This document shows positions 1 through 13,110 of a stretch of DNA of 64,000 nucleotides, in pieces. Position 1 is the stretch's first letter. Every line of letters begins with the position of its first letter. The position numbers and the translations under genes were made by a program. Origin of the DNA: Crocodylus rhombifer (lineage: Eukaryota; Chordata; Crocodylia; Crocodylidae); the NCBI GenBank assembly GCA_038503035.1, contig JAVSML010020809.1:186001-250000 (forward strand), written 5' to 3'. The notes beneath the pieces are model-generated. The model saw only the letters and a list, made by a program, of their open reading frames with translations, was not told the origin of the DNA and did not search any database.

Positions 1-1686
1 GTGTATATCTCCTAAGTATTGTTTGCTTCAGGCTGGTTGTTCTCCTCTGTGCTCCATCCAAAGCAGTTGCCTTTTTATAAAAGCATATTAGCTGTTTACC
101 CCAGCACAGAAGGAGATACCATGTATGGAACAGGATGGCTTGGATTTAATAATGGGACATGGAAAGTGGTCCCTAGATTAAATTTAGTCCGGAGTGGCAT
201 GGACCCGAAGTTACTGTGCTCAGCAGACTGTGTGAAAGGAGTTGGTGGCCTCAGCTCTGCCCACTTCACCAGCAGGACCATTACAATTATCAGTCACAAA
301 TAGGCCTCCTTGTTTATAATCCCATTTAGAAAACCAGGGACCAAACGGGCCATGGGAAGTGAACTCTGTCATCCTTAAAGCTGATTCCTCAAGGAAGAGA
401 GGAGGACAAGAGTATCTGCAGGAATTTGTCTCTGTGGATAGAGAGCACCTCTTGCTGGCACTAAACTCACTTTAAGAGAATGCAACTGTTGTGTGTGCCA
501 GTCAGCATCATTCCAGCTCTTTCACTCTGTAGGGCTGTATGGGTCCTGAGTCCTAAGTTGCCTCAAAGTTCCTCTTCTGACGTGTCAAAGATACGGTCAA
601 CAGGCTGGATCTGGCCCACAGAACCCTATCATCAAACCTGCAGTCCTTGTTGTGTGTCTTGGATTGGTCTGGGGCATGCACTTCATGCTTGGTACAGGGC
701 CAGTTTGGGGTGCGTGCTGCACGTGGCTCCTGTGCCAGACCACCTCTGCACTGGCTCCAGCGTGCGGGGGTGGTCTATAGGTCTGATTTGGCCCATGGAC
801 CAGCTCCATGCCCCTCCGTATCCTCAGTCTGGGAAGGCAGATGAGTTTGATATCCCTGTTCTAGAGCACGTCGGTGAAATTATATTCCTTAGTTCAGAGT
901 TTCATGTGCAGTCCACCACAGTGAAGCTTAAAGCTGACATGCATTTGTATAGGTAAATTGCTGGAAATTAAAACTAAAAATTTTTGGTGCCTTTGGTAGG
1001 GTATTGTGACTGGGGATGTGGAAAATAACCTCCTACCTACAAATGACAAGAGAGCCTTGCCTATTGCCTGCAGTAGGTACCACAGTGGAAGAAATGGCAG
1101 CAGCCTCTTAGAATTCAAACAGAGACGTTGGGTTAGGCAAAGGTTAAAACATCAAAAGTCGTCTGCCTTTCTTGTGCTCAGATAGCTCTAGACAAGTAGA
1201 CTACATCTTGGCATGGAGGACTGCTGGTTGTCTCCTTACTTGCAATAGACCCTTGAATTTTTTCCTAACACCCTGCAACAATCTCAGCTGCTGCAAACCA
1301 CCTGTTATGCCTCAGTGCTGTGCCTCATCACTCCTGATTGTGCTTGTCCACGTAGCTAAGGATGGCACAACCTGATTCTTGGTCACCTCTGGGCATCCAA
1401 ATAGAGACTCTGCTCGTAGCTAAACAGGGTTTCCTCTGGGAAAAGAGGTTTGGGGAGAAATTTTTCTTAGTTGAAATATCTGTACCATTCTCTCCAAGCT
1501 GGAGTTGCAGATACAAACATTTCCCAAGGTTGGATCAGCTTTTGTCTGAAGCCCATCTGCATCTTGTACAGGATTTGATAGCTTGATGCTCTAGTTCAGG
1601 GTGTGTTGTTTAGAATTAGGATTTTACATGTTCCTGACTCAGAGCTTGTCTCTCTTCTGTTTCTCCAATCCCCTCACCCTAATCAG
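1..1686 (+). other. PEX14: PEX14 intron 2 (3' part)
   Basis: This is non-coding DNA before the first exon in the window. It ends in a pyrimidine-rich tract (ttctccaatcccctcaccct) and the acceptor AG at 1685-1686. The only recognisable insertion is a short hAT-type element at 577-858. Open frames here are short, in several overlapping frames, and match no family I know. Intron phase at the acceptor is 0. Confidence 0.85.
577..858. mobile_element. hAT-type non-autonomous DNA element
   Basis: The right end reads, on the minus strand, CAGGGATATCAAACTC, the terminal motif of many amniote hAT elements (CAGGGGTGTCAAACTC). The left end, CTGACGTGTCAAA, is a diverged copy of the same terminus. Just inside come blocks typical of these elements, such as GGCTGGATCTGGCCCA on the left and GATTTGGCCCATGG on the right. 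The flanking 8-mers (ttcctctt and ttctagag) agree only weakly, so the target-site duplication has decayed or the left edge is off by a few bases. It is 282 bp long with no transposase frame. Confidence 0.7.
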
Positions 1687-1771
1687 ATCGCAACAGCAGT
1701 GAAATTTCTACAAAACTCCCGGGTCCGCCAGAGTCCGCTGACAACCAGAAGAGCATTTCTTAAGAAGAAAG
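1687..1771 (+). CDS. PEX14: PEX14 coding exon 3: N-terminal PEX5-binding domain, first part
   Basis: The exon encodes 28 residues starting [17 protein letters not shown] and ending RRAFLKKK, plus the first base of the next Gly codon. This is the core of the conserved PEX14 N-terminal domain, a small helical bundle that binds WxxxF/Y motifs of PEX5 and also PEX19. The two pocket phenylalanines of the human protein, Phe35 and Phe52, are intact at 1705-1707 and 1756-1758, and the basic RR..KKK run is kept. Compared with human, one substitution (Ala to Thr in the SPLxTRR stretch) is visible. The acceptor is AG at 1685-1686 and the donor is gtatgg at 1772. The exon ends in phase 1 and joins in frame to the exon at 27482. 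The residue numbering implies 28 residues in upstream exons outside the window. Confidence 0.97.
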
Positions 1772-3019
1772 GTATGGAGGCATCAATTTCATTCTCTCTT
1801 CTTGGCAAGAGTTAGAGTCGGGGTGTGGGCCAGAAGATACTGCTGTGGAAAATTAGGTATCTCCTGTATGAGAGAAATTATGGGGAGTCTGAGCAATGCA
1901 GCTTGACTTTCCTCCCTGCAGGTCAGAGGTGATATTGGCCCCAGATGTGGCATTGTAGAATGATGTATAGAAGGCATATTGGGGAATCTTAGGGTTAACT
2001 ATCAACTTAGGTCCTCAGAAGTGAGGGCGGTTTAGAGTTACAGGCTAGTTGGTCAATTCTACCTCCTTAATGTCATTGGCTTTCGAATGACCAGCTGCAG
2101 GTTAAAAGGTCAGCTGCTTCCAAAGAAGAGTCGGGGAGAGGAGTGAAGGACAGGGACCTGGTAGAGTAAACAAGGTCAAGTTAAGGTCAGTCTTGGGGTC
2201 CTGATTTTCAGGCTGAAATGGCAAACTGCGACTGGATTTTGATAGCAGGGATAGAACGGATCCTGACAAATCCAATATTTCTCAGGCAGATGGACTATGC
2301 TTTGGTGACAGCTTGATAACAGGTTTTTCCCTTCTGTTTATAAAGGAGCTAACTCAGGGGTTCTCCTTTGGCTTCAAGTTTTAAGCCAGCAACTTAGCTA
2401 CTCATTAGTGTCTTTCAGGTGAAGTTCACTCCAGTTCAGACTGCCCATCCAAGATCATTCCATGCCACGTATGCACTGAAGTAAATGATAATAAAGGCAG
2501 GTCTTGCCCTGGATTGAATGTAATGCTCTACAGAACAGAAAAGGTAGTTTGAATGATGGTGGCTGGGGGGGTAGAATTGCAAACTTCATACTTGGGAGGG
2601 GGTGAAGACCCATTTTTATATTAACATTACAAATTCAGCAGTGTTCTTTGAATTCTGTGGCTGTAGATCTTGAGCTGTGGAAAGTAAGGAACCCCTGAAA
2701 TATTGTCAGGGTTGGAGATATGAATCATTTAGTGAAATCCCTGAGATCTGAAGGCACAAGATAGATTGTTCATTTACAAGCACCACACTGCTCTTCTTGG
2801 ACCTGAAAGCGGCAAGAGTGTAATGAGAGGGATTGTGTTTGAACAAGCCCACCAGAAACAGTGCTTTGCAGGTACATCAGTTGGAACGTGGTCCTGATGC
2901 TAGCTGACCCCAGAGCATCCCAACATAGAGGGATAATTCTGCTGGGTGCATTGTTTTTACCCTCGCTTGCCATCAGGATGGCATTAAAATTTGGAGCTTG
3001 TTGGCTGCTCTGCTCCATG

Positions 3020-3560
3020 AGTTTTTCCTTGAAATATGTGGACCTACGGGGAGTAATTAATCATAAAAGCTTGGGGATTTCAACTCTATCATCGAAGCAA
3101 TGAAGCAGGGGAAAGCTGAGCCTAAAAGCTGTGCTGATTACCCGGGGTAACCTGATACAAAATCTATTGTTGCCGAGAGATCCTTAGTCCCTAGTATATC
3201 GTGCAATATTATAACCGCCTGATCTTCTCTGCTGACAATGACCAGTTATTCCTCATTTTCTCTCTCAACGCAGCTGGGTTAGAATTTCATTTGCAGAAGG
3301 TATTTAGAGCAATTTAGAGACAAATGTCTCTGGTGTTTGCTCTGCACTTCCCCACCGCAGGCTTCGCTGAGCAGTTTTTAGTATCAGGAGCTCCATCTAA
3401 TCTGTTTAATTTTAATAAATCCCTGACTGGGAGAAGAGGAGGGGTAGGGAGAGGGAAGCAGAGAGACACTGTGGCCCGACTAATACTTCGTATGAATTAC
3501 TTGGCTAATAATTACCGAAGAGCAGAAACTGTTTGGTAGAAGTGTTTGTTCCTTTTTGTT
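3020..3560. promoter_or_regulatory. Candidate conserved non-coding element in PEX14 intron 3
   Basis: This stretch is repeat-free and AT-rich, with no simple sequence. It has dense TAAT-type homeodomain cores (TTTAATTTTAATAAAT near 3407-3421, ACTAATAC and GCTAATAATTAC near 3479-3515). The texture is like deeply conserved vertebrate enhancers. Only base composition and motif content support this; there is no alignment behind it. Confidence 0.3.
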
Positions 3561-5282
3561 AATTTCCCCCCTCCCCTTTGCACTAATTGCTCATCTAGAA
3601 ACTGAGAATTAAGAAACAGGGAAGAGTGGGGTCTAGCAACGCCTGTCTGCAGCAATCGCTGGGAGCGTGACTACATGCGATTGACCACCTGATCATATCT
3701 CACCTCTGGCCAGTGCTCCATAGCAAAAGTTGCACATGTGCAGTCTCCCTTTATGCCCTAAGGAACAGGTGTAATTCTTTCCCGCCCCTAGATGTTGTAG
3801 TCGCTTCAGTCCTGGGCTTAGGAAGAAGAAACTATAGGATTCAGTTTCCAATCTCATTTGGACCCTGAGATCTTCCCATTGGCCCTCCAAGGAGCAGTCC
3901 ATTATCTTCCCTGAATCTCAGTAACCCAGGTGCCACCAGGAGCTCTGAATCTTCTCCAGGCCTCTGAAGAAGTTCTGCATATTGTATTTATTTGTAATTG
4001 TTCTGCAAGTCTACAGCATCTTTCGGTAAAGATTTCAAAGAGTTTTACAGACGCAGAGTCAACGATGTGAGAGGCATATGTCCGCAGTTCTTAGGTGGTT
4101 ATGCTGTTGAACATGAGCCTGGCAGTGACAGAGGTGGTACCAGAACTAGCTGTCTATAGGCAGCATTCCCTTTGTGTATACATCCTCTCTGCGGGGGGTT
4201 AACGGTTTCTTTGGTCCCAGCTTCTTCTGGGAGAAGTCACTGTAGAGAGTAGGTGAGGACCACTGACTGTCTGTGACAGCCGTAAGCCAAGGGGCGATGT
4301 TCTACCCATGGGGAAGCTTTCAGCTCCTCCAGTCAGTCTCTTCCAGCAGGAAAGCCTATGGGGAATGGAACTAAAATATTGGCTGTGTGGGAGCTCCCAC
4401 CACTGCAGTCTCAGCTTTGCCCAGGAAATTTCACTTCTGGGACTTGCAGTGATGCCTTGCTTTGAATTATAATCTTACCTCTTTTTTTTTTTTTCACTTT
4501 AATAAACATCTCTTTCCTGAAAAGACAAATCCAATTTTGTTTCTCTTTTAATATTATTTAATATTTAATATAGAAATTGAGGTCCCTGTAGTGCATGTCA
4601 GTTCAGTGGGAAATGAAGGTTAGTTTAGGATCATCAGCTGGATTGTGTTTGTTGCCTTGTGAAACAGCAGCGGTGGGATTCAGGGCAGGCTTTCCCTGTT
4701 GCTGGTCGGGTAAGAATTTGGTGGTCTGATATTTTAGGCATGTGGGATGTGAGGTTGACAATAGGAGGGACGCGGAAGGTCTTTCAGAAGTTGGATGAGA
4801 TTTCTCTGTTGTCTCGAGCACTTCTAAACTCCCAAATACAGAGGCATTAATGAGAAACATGAAGTTATTAGAATCGTTTATCATTTTCTTTGAAGCTTAC
4901 ACTGGCATTTTGTGTAATTTATGACATTTCGTCCTTTTTTTTTTATCATGATCTTCTTCAGATGAAGGGGGAAAACAGCTGTTTCCCTTCAGAATATCTG
5001 TAAGAAATAAAAAAGGTTGGTTTTTTTCTTTTTTTGTTCAACTATCTGATTCTGTTGATGAAACGCCACAGAGACCCAGCGGCACCTTGGGAGAAGTTAG
5101 ACAGCATGTGGGGGCTTCAACCCGTGTAGAGATGTCTGCTGTTAGCTGTCGTTAGCCTCGGCTGTCCTGTGCTGCTCTGCTACCCATCTAGTAGCTCACG
5201 TGACTTAATGCTGTGCTCTCTGAATCTGTAGTTTCCAACTAGGGAGGGAATGGGAGCAGGGGCACTAGTAGTGGGAAGCTTC

Positions 5283-5395
5283 ACCCGCTAAAGTACTAGC
5301 CTGGAACATGAGAGACGTGAGTTCACATCCCTGTTCTGCCACAAGCTTCCCTTGTGACCTTGGATAGGTCACTTATCTGTCTGAAACACGAAGGT
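5283..5395 (+). repeat. MIR-type SINE fragment
   Basis: The segment carries the MIR order: an anonymous left part, then TTCTGCCAC, then TTGTGACCTTGGATAGGTCA and a CTTATCTGTCTG tail. These correspond to the core and to the 'tgtgaccttgggcaagtca' block of the family. It is diverged and incomplete. Confidence 0.65.
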
Positions 5396-8300
5396 GGAAA
5401 GACTTCTCGACTGAGAAGAATTTGGGAGAAATGCGTTACTGATTGGGAGAGGTTCCAGTGTAATGGCAGTGGGCATCTCAAGTAGATAAACTATGGTTCC
5501 TGTTTCCACTGGGGAGACTAGTCAATCTGGAAAGCCAGAGAGTCAGCAACTCTCTTCAGAAGACTTCTTACGTTGACGGGTGATGTTCTCATAACACAAC
5601 GGACAACCTGCCTACAAGCGGAGTCAAGCTCCTCTTTGGCGGGTGAGTGGGAGGTCAGAGAAGGTGTTGCCCTTTTAAATGTTGGGTCTATTAATCTGTT
5701 TCATTACCTTGGCTCTTAGCAATCAAGTTAATGCAGAAGCTTTCCCTGTGGTCCTACACAGCTTTTTGCAGTGTCATTCAAGTCACGATGACAGCAGCAA
5801 GGTAGAGATTTGGAGGGTGGTTGTCAGCTTAGAAGGCAACTGGAGGTTGAGAACTCTAGAGGCGCTTGTAAAGCGGCGACGAGTAATTTGTTCTGCTTTA
5901 AATGCTCTCATGCAGTCCAGGGCCAAGCATATGTGCTTCCCAGGAAACAAATGTCTTGATTCCAGGAGTCGCCTGTAGAAAATTGACTCCTTTCTGTTCC
6001 TCTTCTAATCACCTGTATTCCTGGAAGTTGAACCCCCACCAGCAGCTAAACCATCTCTTTGCCAAACACAATCCACTGCAGAAACCCAAGTGGATCACCT
6101 TGAGGAGCACTGCCTAGTGTCGGAGGATTTTAAGGAGAGTGAATTCTTCCGCAGATTTCAATTTAACTCTCTTTTATTACTTTTCTTTTTTATAATTTAA
6201 GTCCATTTCATGAGGCAGTTTGCATGTCCTTGAATGGAATCTCGTTACCATGAAAGCTTTTTTAGCATTGATTTCATAACAGTCTTAATTTAATAGCTCC
6301 GTCATTACTGAGAAGCCCTGAGAGTGAGGCCCTAGCTTTCCAGGTCACTGACCTTTTAATTACAAACCTTGTTCTGATGGCCAGGTTATCGACTGGACAG
6401 CTCCCAGCTTCTGCCCCCAGGATGAGAATGAAAATAACGGCCTTTTCCTCCCCCACCTCCAGAAAAGGGAGGAAAAGAAAAGTAACCTCTTATGTTTCTA
6501 AAATTAATTTTCTCCTTCAGCTTTACTTTGTAATTAATTCTTTAACATGTCTCAGTGAAGCTTGAACAGTTTTTTTTACAAAGCTTTTCCTTGAGCGCAA
6601 AGCGCAGCACAAGGCAGCAGAGTCCAGTGACAGCTCATGCAAAAGACCCAGTTAGCTACATGCGCTGTCGAAACCCACCCATCTCAACAGGATCGCTGTA
6701 GTTCTCCCTTCCTGTTTCTGAAGACCCACCCACTTTGACTCAGGGATATGGAGATGGGGTCAGAGGTACCAGTAATACTTGGGGCACGTTGGGCATTTTG
6801 TCATTCTGTGCTGACTTGTTGGCGGGATATCGATTTAGAAGATGGGAAAGAATTGGAACTACAAGGCATTTACAATTTGATTTTTTTTTTGAGCCAAGCT
6901 TTACTTTTGTGTGTGCAGATCACTGGGCTAACAGGGATTTTCCCCCATTTGCACGTGCAGATTGGATAACTGGTTGCCTATCTAGTAAGTGTAACTGTCC
7001 ATGCAGATCTCATCAAGTGCATGCACATAAAAAGAGATGCAGAGCCGGAGGCCAAGGCTAAGAATTCGACTGTTGGCAGTAAATGTTTGTTTTACCATTA
7101 CATGAAAATACTCAGTGGATTAGGCAAGACAGTGCAGCCAGAGCAAATGGCATCAGTGCAGGATGAAAGGGAAATGCTGAACGACATGGTAAGAACCAGG
7201 ATGGTTCCCAAAGCATGAGATGGAAGTTTGTAGCAGGTGCTCAAACACTGCAGGAACGAGCATGGTAAGAGGAAGACTTTTTAAACAGACATAAAATAGT
7301 GTGTGCTGAGAGGAAGTTAGCTGGCACTTTCCTGTAGAAGCAGAATATTTACAAAACAATTTTGTGCATTTCCATAATGCCTTTCATCAAAGGAGCTTGG
7401 AGCACGTTATACCCAGCAGCTGATTACACTTCTCATTACTCTGTTCATGGGCACAAAAGTGTTTTGTGAAGGCCGCTTTGCCTACCATTGAGATGCAGCC
7501 ACCTCTGAGAAGCAAGGCAGCAGCTGTTCAACCCCACTGCAAGAGTTTTAGGACAGGAAATACGGATTACTGCATCTGAGTGATCTTGCAAGATGAGATC
7601 TGGGGAAGGAGCATGTGGTTACTAGAGTTGAAAGTTTGCAAAGATTTTGAAAAGCACCATGGGATCTTTAATTACCACAAATAATCAAGGCCTCTGCTTT
7701 ATGTCTATGCTGAAAGACAGACCAATGTTCCCCTATCTGTTTTACTTGGGTCCAGGGAAAGAAGGCTTCAAACCTTTCCTTGCAGTACCAGGACATTGTT
7801 TAGGGATCTCCCAACCAAATACTGAAGCAACACATCTGTGCTTATCACATGCGATACGATGGGTTCTCTGGAACTGATTTGGAACTCCTAGAATGAAGAC
7901 AGAGAGAGTGAGCTGTTTTTAGCACTAGCAAACTTACACCCGGTCCTGAGTGAATCAAGGGTATCTGTTGTTGCATCCACTTCTGGCATCCACTCTGCTA
8001 ATGTTTGCCCAATACCGATAGTTTTCTGCATTTACAGATAAGATTTCCCATGCAGGTTGCTCCTGACCCAGAAGTACAAATGCACTCATGGACTGGAGAT
8101 TAGGACCACAGCTCTGGATTCTGCATTAGTTTAATTTTTTTTCCTGAGAGTGATTGAGAATCTCCATCCATCTGCTATGAAGGGATGTCTTCCTATCCTG
8201 ACAGTCTCGCATGTGCATATCCGTCACCTGCTGTTCTGTGCCAGCCTATTCATCACGCTGGCTCCTTCCCCCATCAATTTTCCTACTGCTTGTGTTATCT

Positions 8301-10610
8301 GAACTTGTCACGAACTCGACGGATTTCTGCACCAACTCTTCCATGCCATGAGGAAACCTGCAGCAGCAGTGCCAACAAAACTTCTCCAAACAGTCAGCCA
8401 CTGAGGTGTGCTTGGGAGTTGGTCAGGGGCTGTTCCTGTTGGTCAGGTCTGCTGGGCTCTTTCAAAAGAAAGCTCTTTGATAGAGATAATCCTTCCTTAA
8501 CCCTTTCTTCAGGATGTGGAAGTAAGGTTGGGGCAGGACACTGGAGTTGCATACAGCTGGAGAAAGCGGTTCACTTCTTGCCTCTGGTGGCTATGTGCAT
8601 GGTGATTCAAGGGAATGCAAAAAGCACTCTATAATGCAATTCCTAGCTTTGCCAGTTATGTGATGCTGAAGTCCAAGAAAGGTGATAGTTCTCGATTACT
8701 ACAAGCAATCATCTTTTCGCTGGTGACATAGGCTTTGCATAGCATAAATGCCATTAATTGTGAAATCAGCCAGCCACTGTTTATAGTGAGAAACAGCAAG
8801 GGTGAAATTTTGTGTGGGATTGGGAAGCATGACAACACTTTCTTAATATTTAGTGCAGGTCAAGAGATTTTAGAAATGATCTGTGTGTGTGTGTAGGTAT
8901 GTGCACATGGGCTTGCGTTTTGAAATCCTACTCACTTATAGATGATTTGCTCATTTTAAAATAGTACTTTGATCCAGGTATGTTACATAATTAAAAAACA
9001 TTTTTATAACCCCATAGAAGCTTCACACGAGCTGGGGTACAATTAATTTCCATCTCGGGGGAGCTAGTGAAATGTTGAAATTGGATATTTGTCCTGAATT
9101 GGGATGAAGAGTTCAATTTCTGACTCTTCTTTCTCTGAAATTTCACATTATGTCATTTTAACCTGTCAGAATACAGTATTTTGACAAGTTTGCTACACTT
9201 TCATTTAGCCTTTTTTATATATTTGATGCAGGTAAAATAATACCATAATTTAAACATCAAAATAAAACGTGTAGATAATTTGCTGTCAGATTTCAACAAA
9301 ATCAATAAATTTCTGCAATATGTTGAGGTTTTGTCAGATCAGCATTTTCCAGCATGAAAACCTGTTGAATTGCACAATTTTCAACACACTTTACTTAAAA
9401 CGGCGGTGCTGCTTTTGCAAAAGTTCTGCCCGCAATTACCTGAGTACACAGTTGTTGGTTTTTGCTGGGGAATTTCCAGGGGCATCATACCATTTGATGT
9501 GTGCAAGGCTGCTGGGAACTGCTGGCTTGGTGTTGCATTGTTGTATTTGCTGAAGAGTGGAGATAAAGCTCCACTTGGATCTCTAAAAAGATAGAATTAA
9601 CAAGGCAAGGCAAACTTTGGGGCCTTCCATCTTTGAAGGTGTGTCCTGCAAAGTAACGTGTCCAGTGGGGTTTAATAAGTGCTCCGCAGTTTCACGTTGA
9701 AAAGATGAAGCTCGCAATGACTTTTCTCCTGTTTTCTGTGTGAAAGCTCCGGAAAGTGCACCACGAGAGGCACCCGTTTGATGTTTTAATGATGTTGCAA
9801 AGACTGCACTGAGGGAGAGACGCTCTCAAATTTGACAACCTCTAAATGCGCATTTTATTTGTTCCATAACAGAGGGTACAAGTCACATTAGTGGTAATAG
9901 CCTCTCTCGCTTACTTCAGCCTCACTCTACAACACTCTTGAACCATTTAGATATGCACTCGGCAGAACAAGAGCGCTGATTCATTTACAGTACATTGAGC
10001 GAACAGTCAGCCACAACTCCCACTTCTCCCAGCCTGCAGGAAATTCAAGGGGATTTCAGTGGTAGCATCCGTCAACACCTTGGCTGTGTTATCATAGCTT
10101 GCAAATTCCTAGCACATAGGAGCAGACTTACCCAGTGCCCAGAAAGTTTTCTGTGCTCCAGAACATCAGCTGGAAGCTTTATTTGAACAAATAACTGGTA
10201 TGTCACTGCTTTAACAGTCACTTTCACTTTGGCCATCTGTCTGTAACTGTGTAATGGAAAAGAGCAGTTTAAACTGACTTTGTAAAATTAGTTCATGTTG
10301 CTCCCTCTCGGTGTGTTTTGAGCCATATTTGCTTTGTGTACTGCCAGAACTGGGTTTCTGTTCCTGGTAGCCCTGCAGAGCCAACACCACTATGGCAGAA
10401 GGAACTGAAGTCTATGCTGGATCATGTACCAGTGTTAAAATAGTTGGCTAAATTCTGAGCCTTGGATCTTTACTGTTGATGATGGTGAGAAGAACACAGA
10501 TTTTCAGACCCTGGGTTGAGATTACAGCAGGGACGCTTAGAAAAGTTCATTTTTTACTTGTAATTTTAGCAAACAGCTGTAGATATCTTTGAGTGAGAGA
10601 ATATAGAAAA

Positions 10611-10830
10611 AGAAGATAGGCCTTGTGGTTAAAACTTAGGACCTAGTATTGTCTCTGGCATTGATTCCTGGGCCAAGTAACTTAAGGTCTCTGGGTCTCA
10701 ATATGTCCATTAAAAGAATGGGGGCAGCGATGATTACTTCCACCGTACAGGCATGTAGAGGTTTAATTCATTCTAGTTTGTAAACTGCTTTGAGCTCTTC
10801 AGGTTGCAGATCACTACACGAGGGCTTATG
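10611..10830 (+). repeat. MIR-type SINE copy
   Basis: Recognisable blocks in order are a TTGTGGTTAAAACTTAGGAC head, GATTCCTGGGCCAAGTAACT, GTCTCTGGGTCTCAATATG, then 'aaaatggggg'-like AAAAGAATGGGGG and the tail TTTGTAAACTGCTTTGAGCT. This is the sense-strand MIR layout with moderate divergence. Confidence 0.65.
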
Positions 10831-11710
10831 CTGCAACATGTGATGTAAAAAAAATGTGAGTTATTCAGTGCAGTGAAAACAACACTTGCAGAGACGGAGG
10901 ATTTACCTCTGTCAGCTGGGTAAGGGAGGGGGAGTTAGCAAACTTTAGAATGTCAGACTGCCACGGCTCAGGCAGATTGCGTGCAATCCTAATCCAGCCC
11001 TGGAGCTCTGACCTTTTGAAGCAAGCTTCACCTTCAGACAGGCAGAGAGATCTGCGTGCACTTACATAAAATGTTTTGGGATGGAAGGAGGAGTTTACTC
11101 GGCCATCCAGTCCAGGGTTTTCTCACGCTCCTCCTTGGCCAGAAAGGAAATTCGGTCCCCAGTGCAATCCATGAACAAACCAATTCTGGAGGGATCTCTT
11201 TCTCCCCTGGGGAACAAAGCAGGGTCTGTAATCTAGGGCATACCATGTGTTGTTCCAATAATGATCCTCTTTTCTGCTCCCCAACACTCTCCCTGACTTA
11301 AAATTGGAGGGGGGGTGCCCTCTCCTTGGAGAAAGGTGGAATTTAGTCTAGTGTTTGTTCTTTTCTGCTCTTCCTGATGGAGCCTAGCCCAGGGGAGACC
11401 CCACTCCCCTAGGAGGAGAGAAGAGAATTCATTCCCCGTGAAATCCGAGGCTCTCTTAAGTAAAAGCTGTTGACTTTGTCTTACTGTGCAAATGTGCACT
11501 GCTCTTATCAAGACAATAAAGGGTAAATGGGGTGATCTCTGCTCCTGTGGAGAGGTCGGATGGTTACATTACACAATCTTCCAGAGCATCTTGCAGCAAA
11601 TACATGGGTTATATTAAAAGTTGCAATCATATCATTTTTTAAAAGTAAATTGCTGACCTTATGCAGTGGAATCAGCTTTATTGAATTTCGCCAAAAATGC
11701 GTTTATAATC

Positions 11711-11743
11711 CCCCCCCCCCCCCTCCGCCCCTGCCTACACACG
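11711..11743. repeat. Poly-C tract
   Basis: A nearly pure run of C begins at 11711 and passes into CCTCCGCCCC. It is a simple repeat inside intron 3 with no coding meaning. Confidence 0.85.
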
Positions 11744-12424
11744 ATATTCATGTCCTTGATGTCCATGTGGAAATGTCCCTTTTTATGGTGATAAACAAAA
11801 TTAAATTTGTCTTTGTCTCTGCTGCCCTGCCTCACCTTTAAGTTGCCATCCTATGGGGCCAGAGACAGCAGTAGACAGACTCCCTCGGCTGTGTCTCTGC
11901 GCTGAGAGCTGGGACGTTTCATCGTGGTTTGGGGGCCACCGAGTAAATAAAATACCGGCATCTTGCACAGCCATGGCAGCTTTGCACATGTAGAGAAGAG
12001 CTAAAGATTAGGCTGGGAGTAGGTCAGGTCTTTTGTAGGAATCTTGAGGTGTGAAGAATCGATTTTGACTTGAGCTTTGCTCCAAGGCTCTTTCAGTTGC
12101 CATACACTGAAAAATATAAGCCCCACAGCTAATTGTTGCAGGGCCCATATATAATGATATTCCCTCAATATTGATGATTCATAATGACCCCTTCCTGGGG
12201 TGCCTGCAGCCCTCTTCCTTTGGTCCTGCAAGAGATGTGCATTGTAGTATGCCCCGGCAGTTAATGCACTTTACCCTGCACTTTAGCCATTTACATGTTT
12301 GAAGCACTCTACCAATGTAAACTAACTAATTCTTATGATGCCTGGTGTGGAGGGAAATCAGTATTATCTCCTTTGTGTGTTCTCCTCAAATCTTTTTTTT
12401 TCCCGCTGGGGAGACCTTTTACTT

Positions 12425-12560
12425 TTCCAGGCACTTTGCAAACACTAATCCATAGGCCACTGCTGGGAGATGAGACATATCCCTATTTTACCAATGGGGA
12501 AACTGAGGCAGGGCAGCTGAGAGCAAGTCAATGTACCAAAGGTCTAGTTAGACTTGAGGA
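12425..12560 (-). repeat. MIR-type SINE fragment
   Basis: On the + strand it shows the reverse-complement signature of MIR: TTTTACCAATGGGGAAACTG, AGGCAGGGCAGCTGAGAGCA and AGTCAATGTACCAAAGGTCT. These are the antisense of the 'cagtttcc...cattttac' core and the 'gtgacc...agtca' block. Confidence 0.65.
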
Positions 12561-12639
12561 GTTCCTGGCGCTCAGCCCTGTGCGTAAGCTGCCATAGTAT
12601 GCTCCGTGGGACATGCTGATCTCTGTAAGCACCTTCAGC

Positions 12640-13110
12640 AAAATTACTCGGACTGTTTTCTCACATATTTTATTTACAGCGCTGTTTGGTCACTAATTTT
12701 ATTCAGCACAGTCGACATTGATTCATCTGAGTAGAGGAAAGGACAGGCTTTCTCTGTCTTGTTTGGCATTTTCCCCTTTTTTTGCTTCATTTTTCCTTTT
12801 TGGTGGCATTTAAAAGGCCAGTTTTTCATGCACTAAGAGAAAAATCTCTTTGCTCCCTCTCAGAGTAACCAGGAGCATGCAGCTGTTAAACCCTGAAATA
12901 TAAAATACATGTTTAAAAGATGACTCGCTGAGTGTGTTTAAAAAGAGCGAGAGAGAAGAGGTATTCAGGGGAACCAAAAAATAGCAGCTTCCATTACTGT
13001 AATTAAATGGCAGCATTTAACCTATCAGGCCGTTGCGTGTATGTGAGAGATGAGCAGGGAGCTGCATTTGAAATGATCACTGTATTCCTGGGGGAATAGA
13101 GTAGTTAAAT
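12640..13110. promoter_or_regulatory. Candidate conserved non-coding element in PEX14 intron 3
   Basis: This repeat-poor AT-rich stretch includes CACTAATTTTATTCAG, TGTAATTAAATGGCAGCATT and GAAATGATCACTGTATTCC. Several TAAT cores and a bounded AT-rich domain against more GC-balanced flanks suggest an old regulatory element. The call is inference from texture only. Confidence 0.3.

Noticed and set aside
1..303. 94-codon open frame at the left edge as a possible PEX14 exon 2
   Set aside because: PEX14 exon 2 should encode a Ser/Pro/Glu-rich segment of about 19 residues next to IATAVKF; this frame has no such sequence and no suitable donor.
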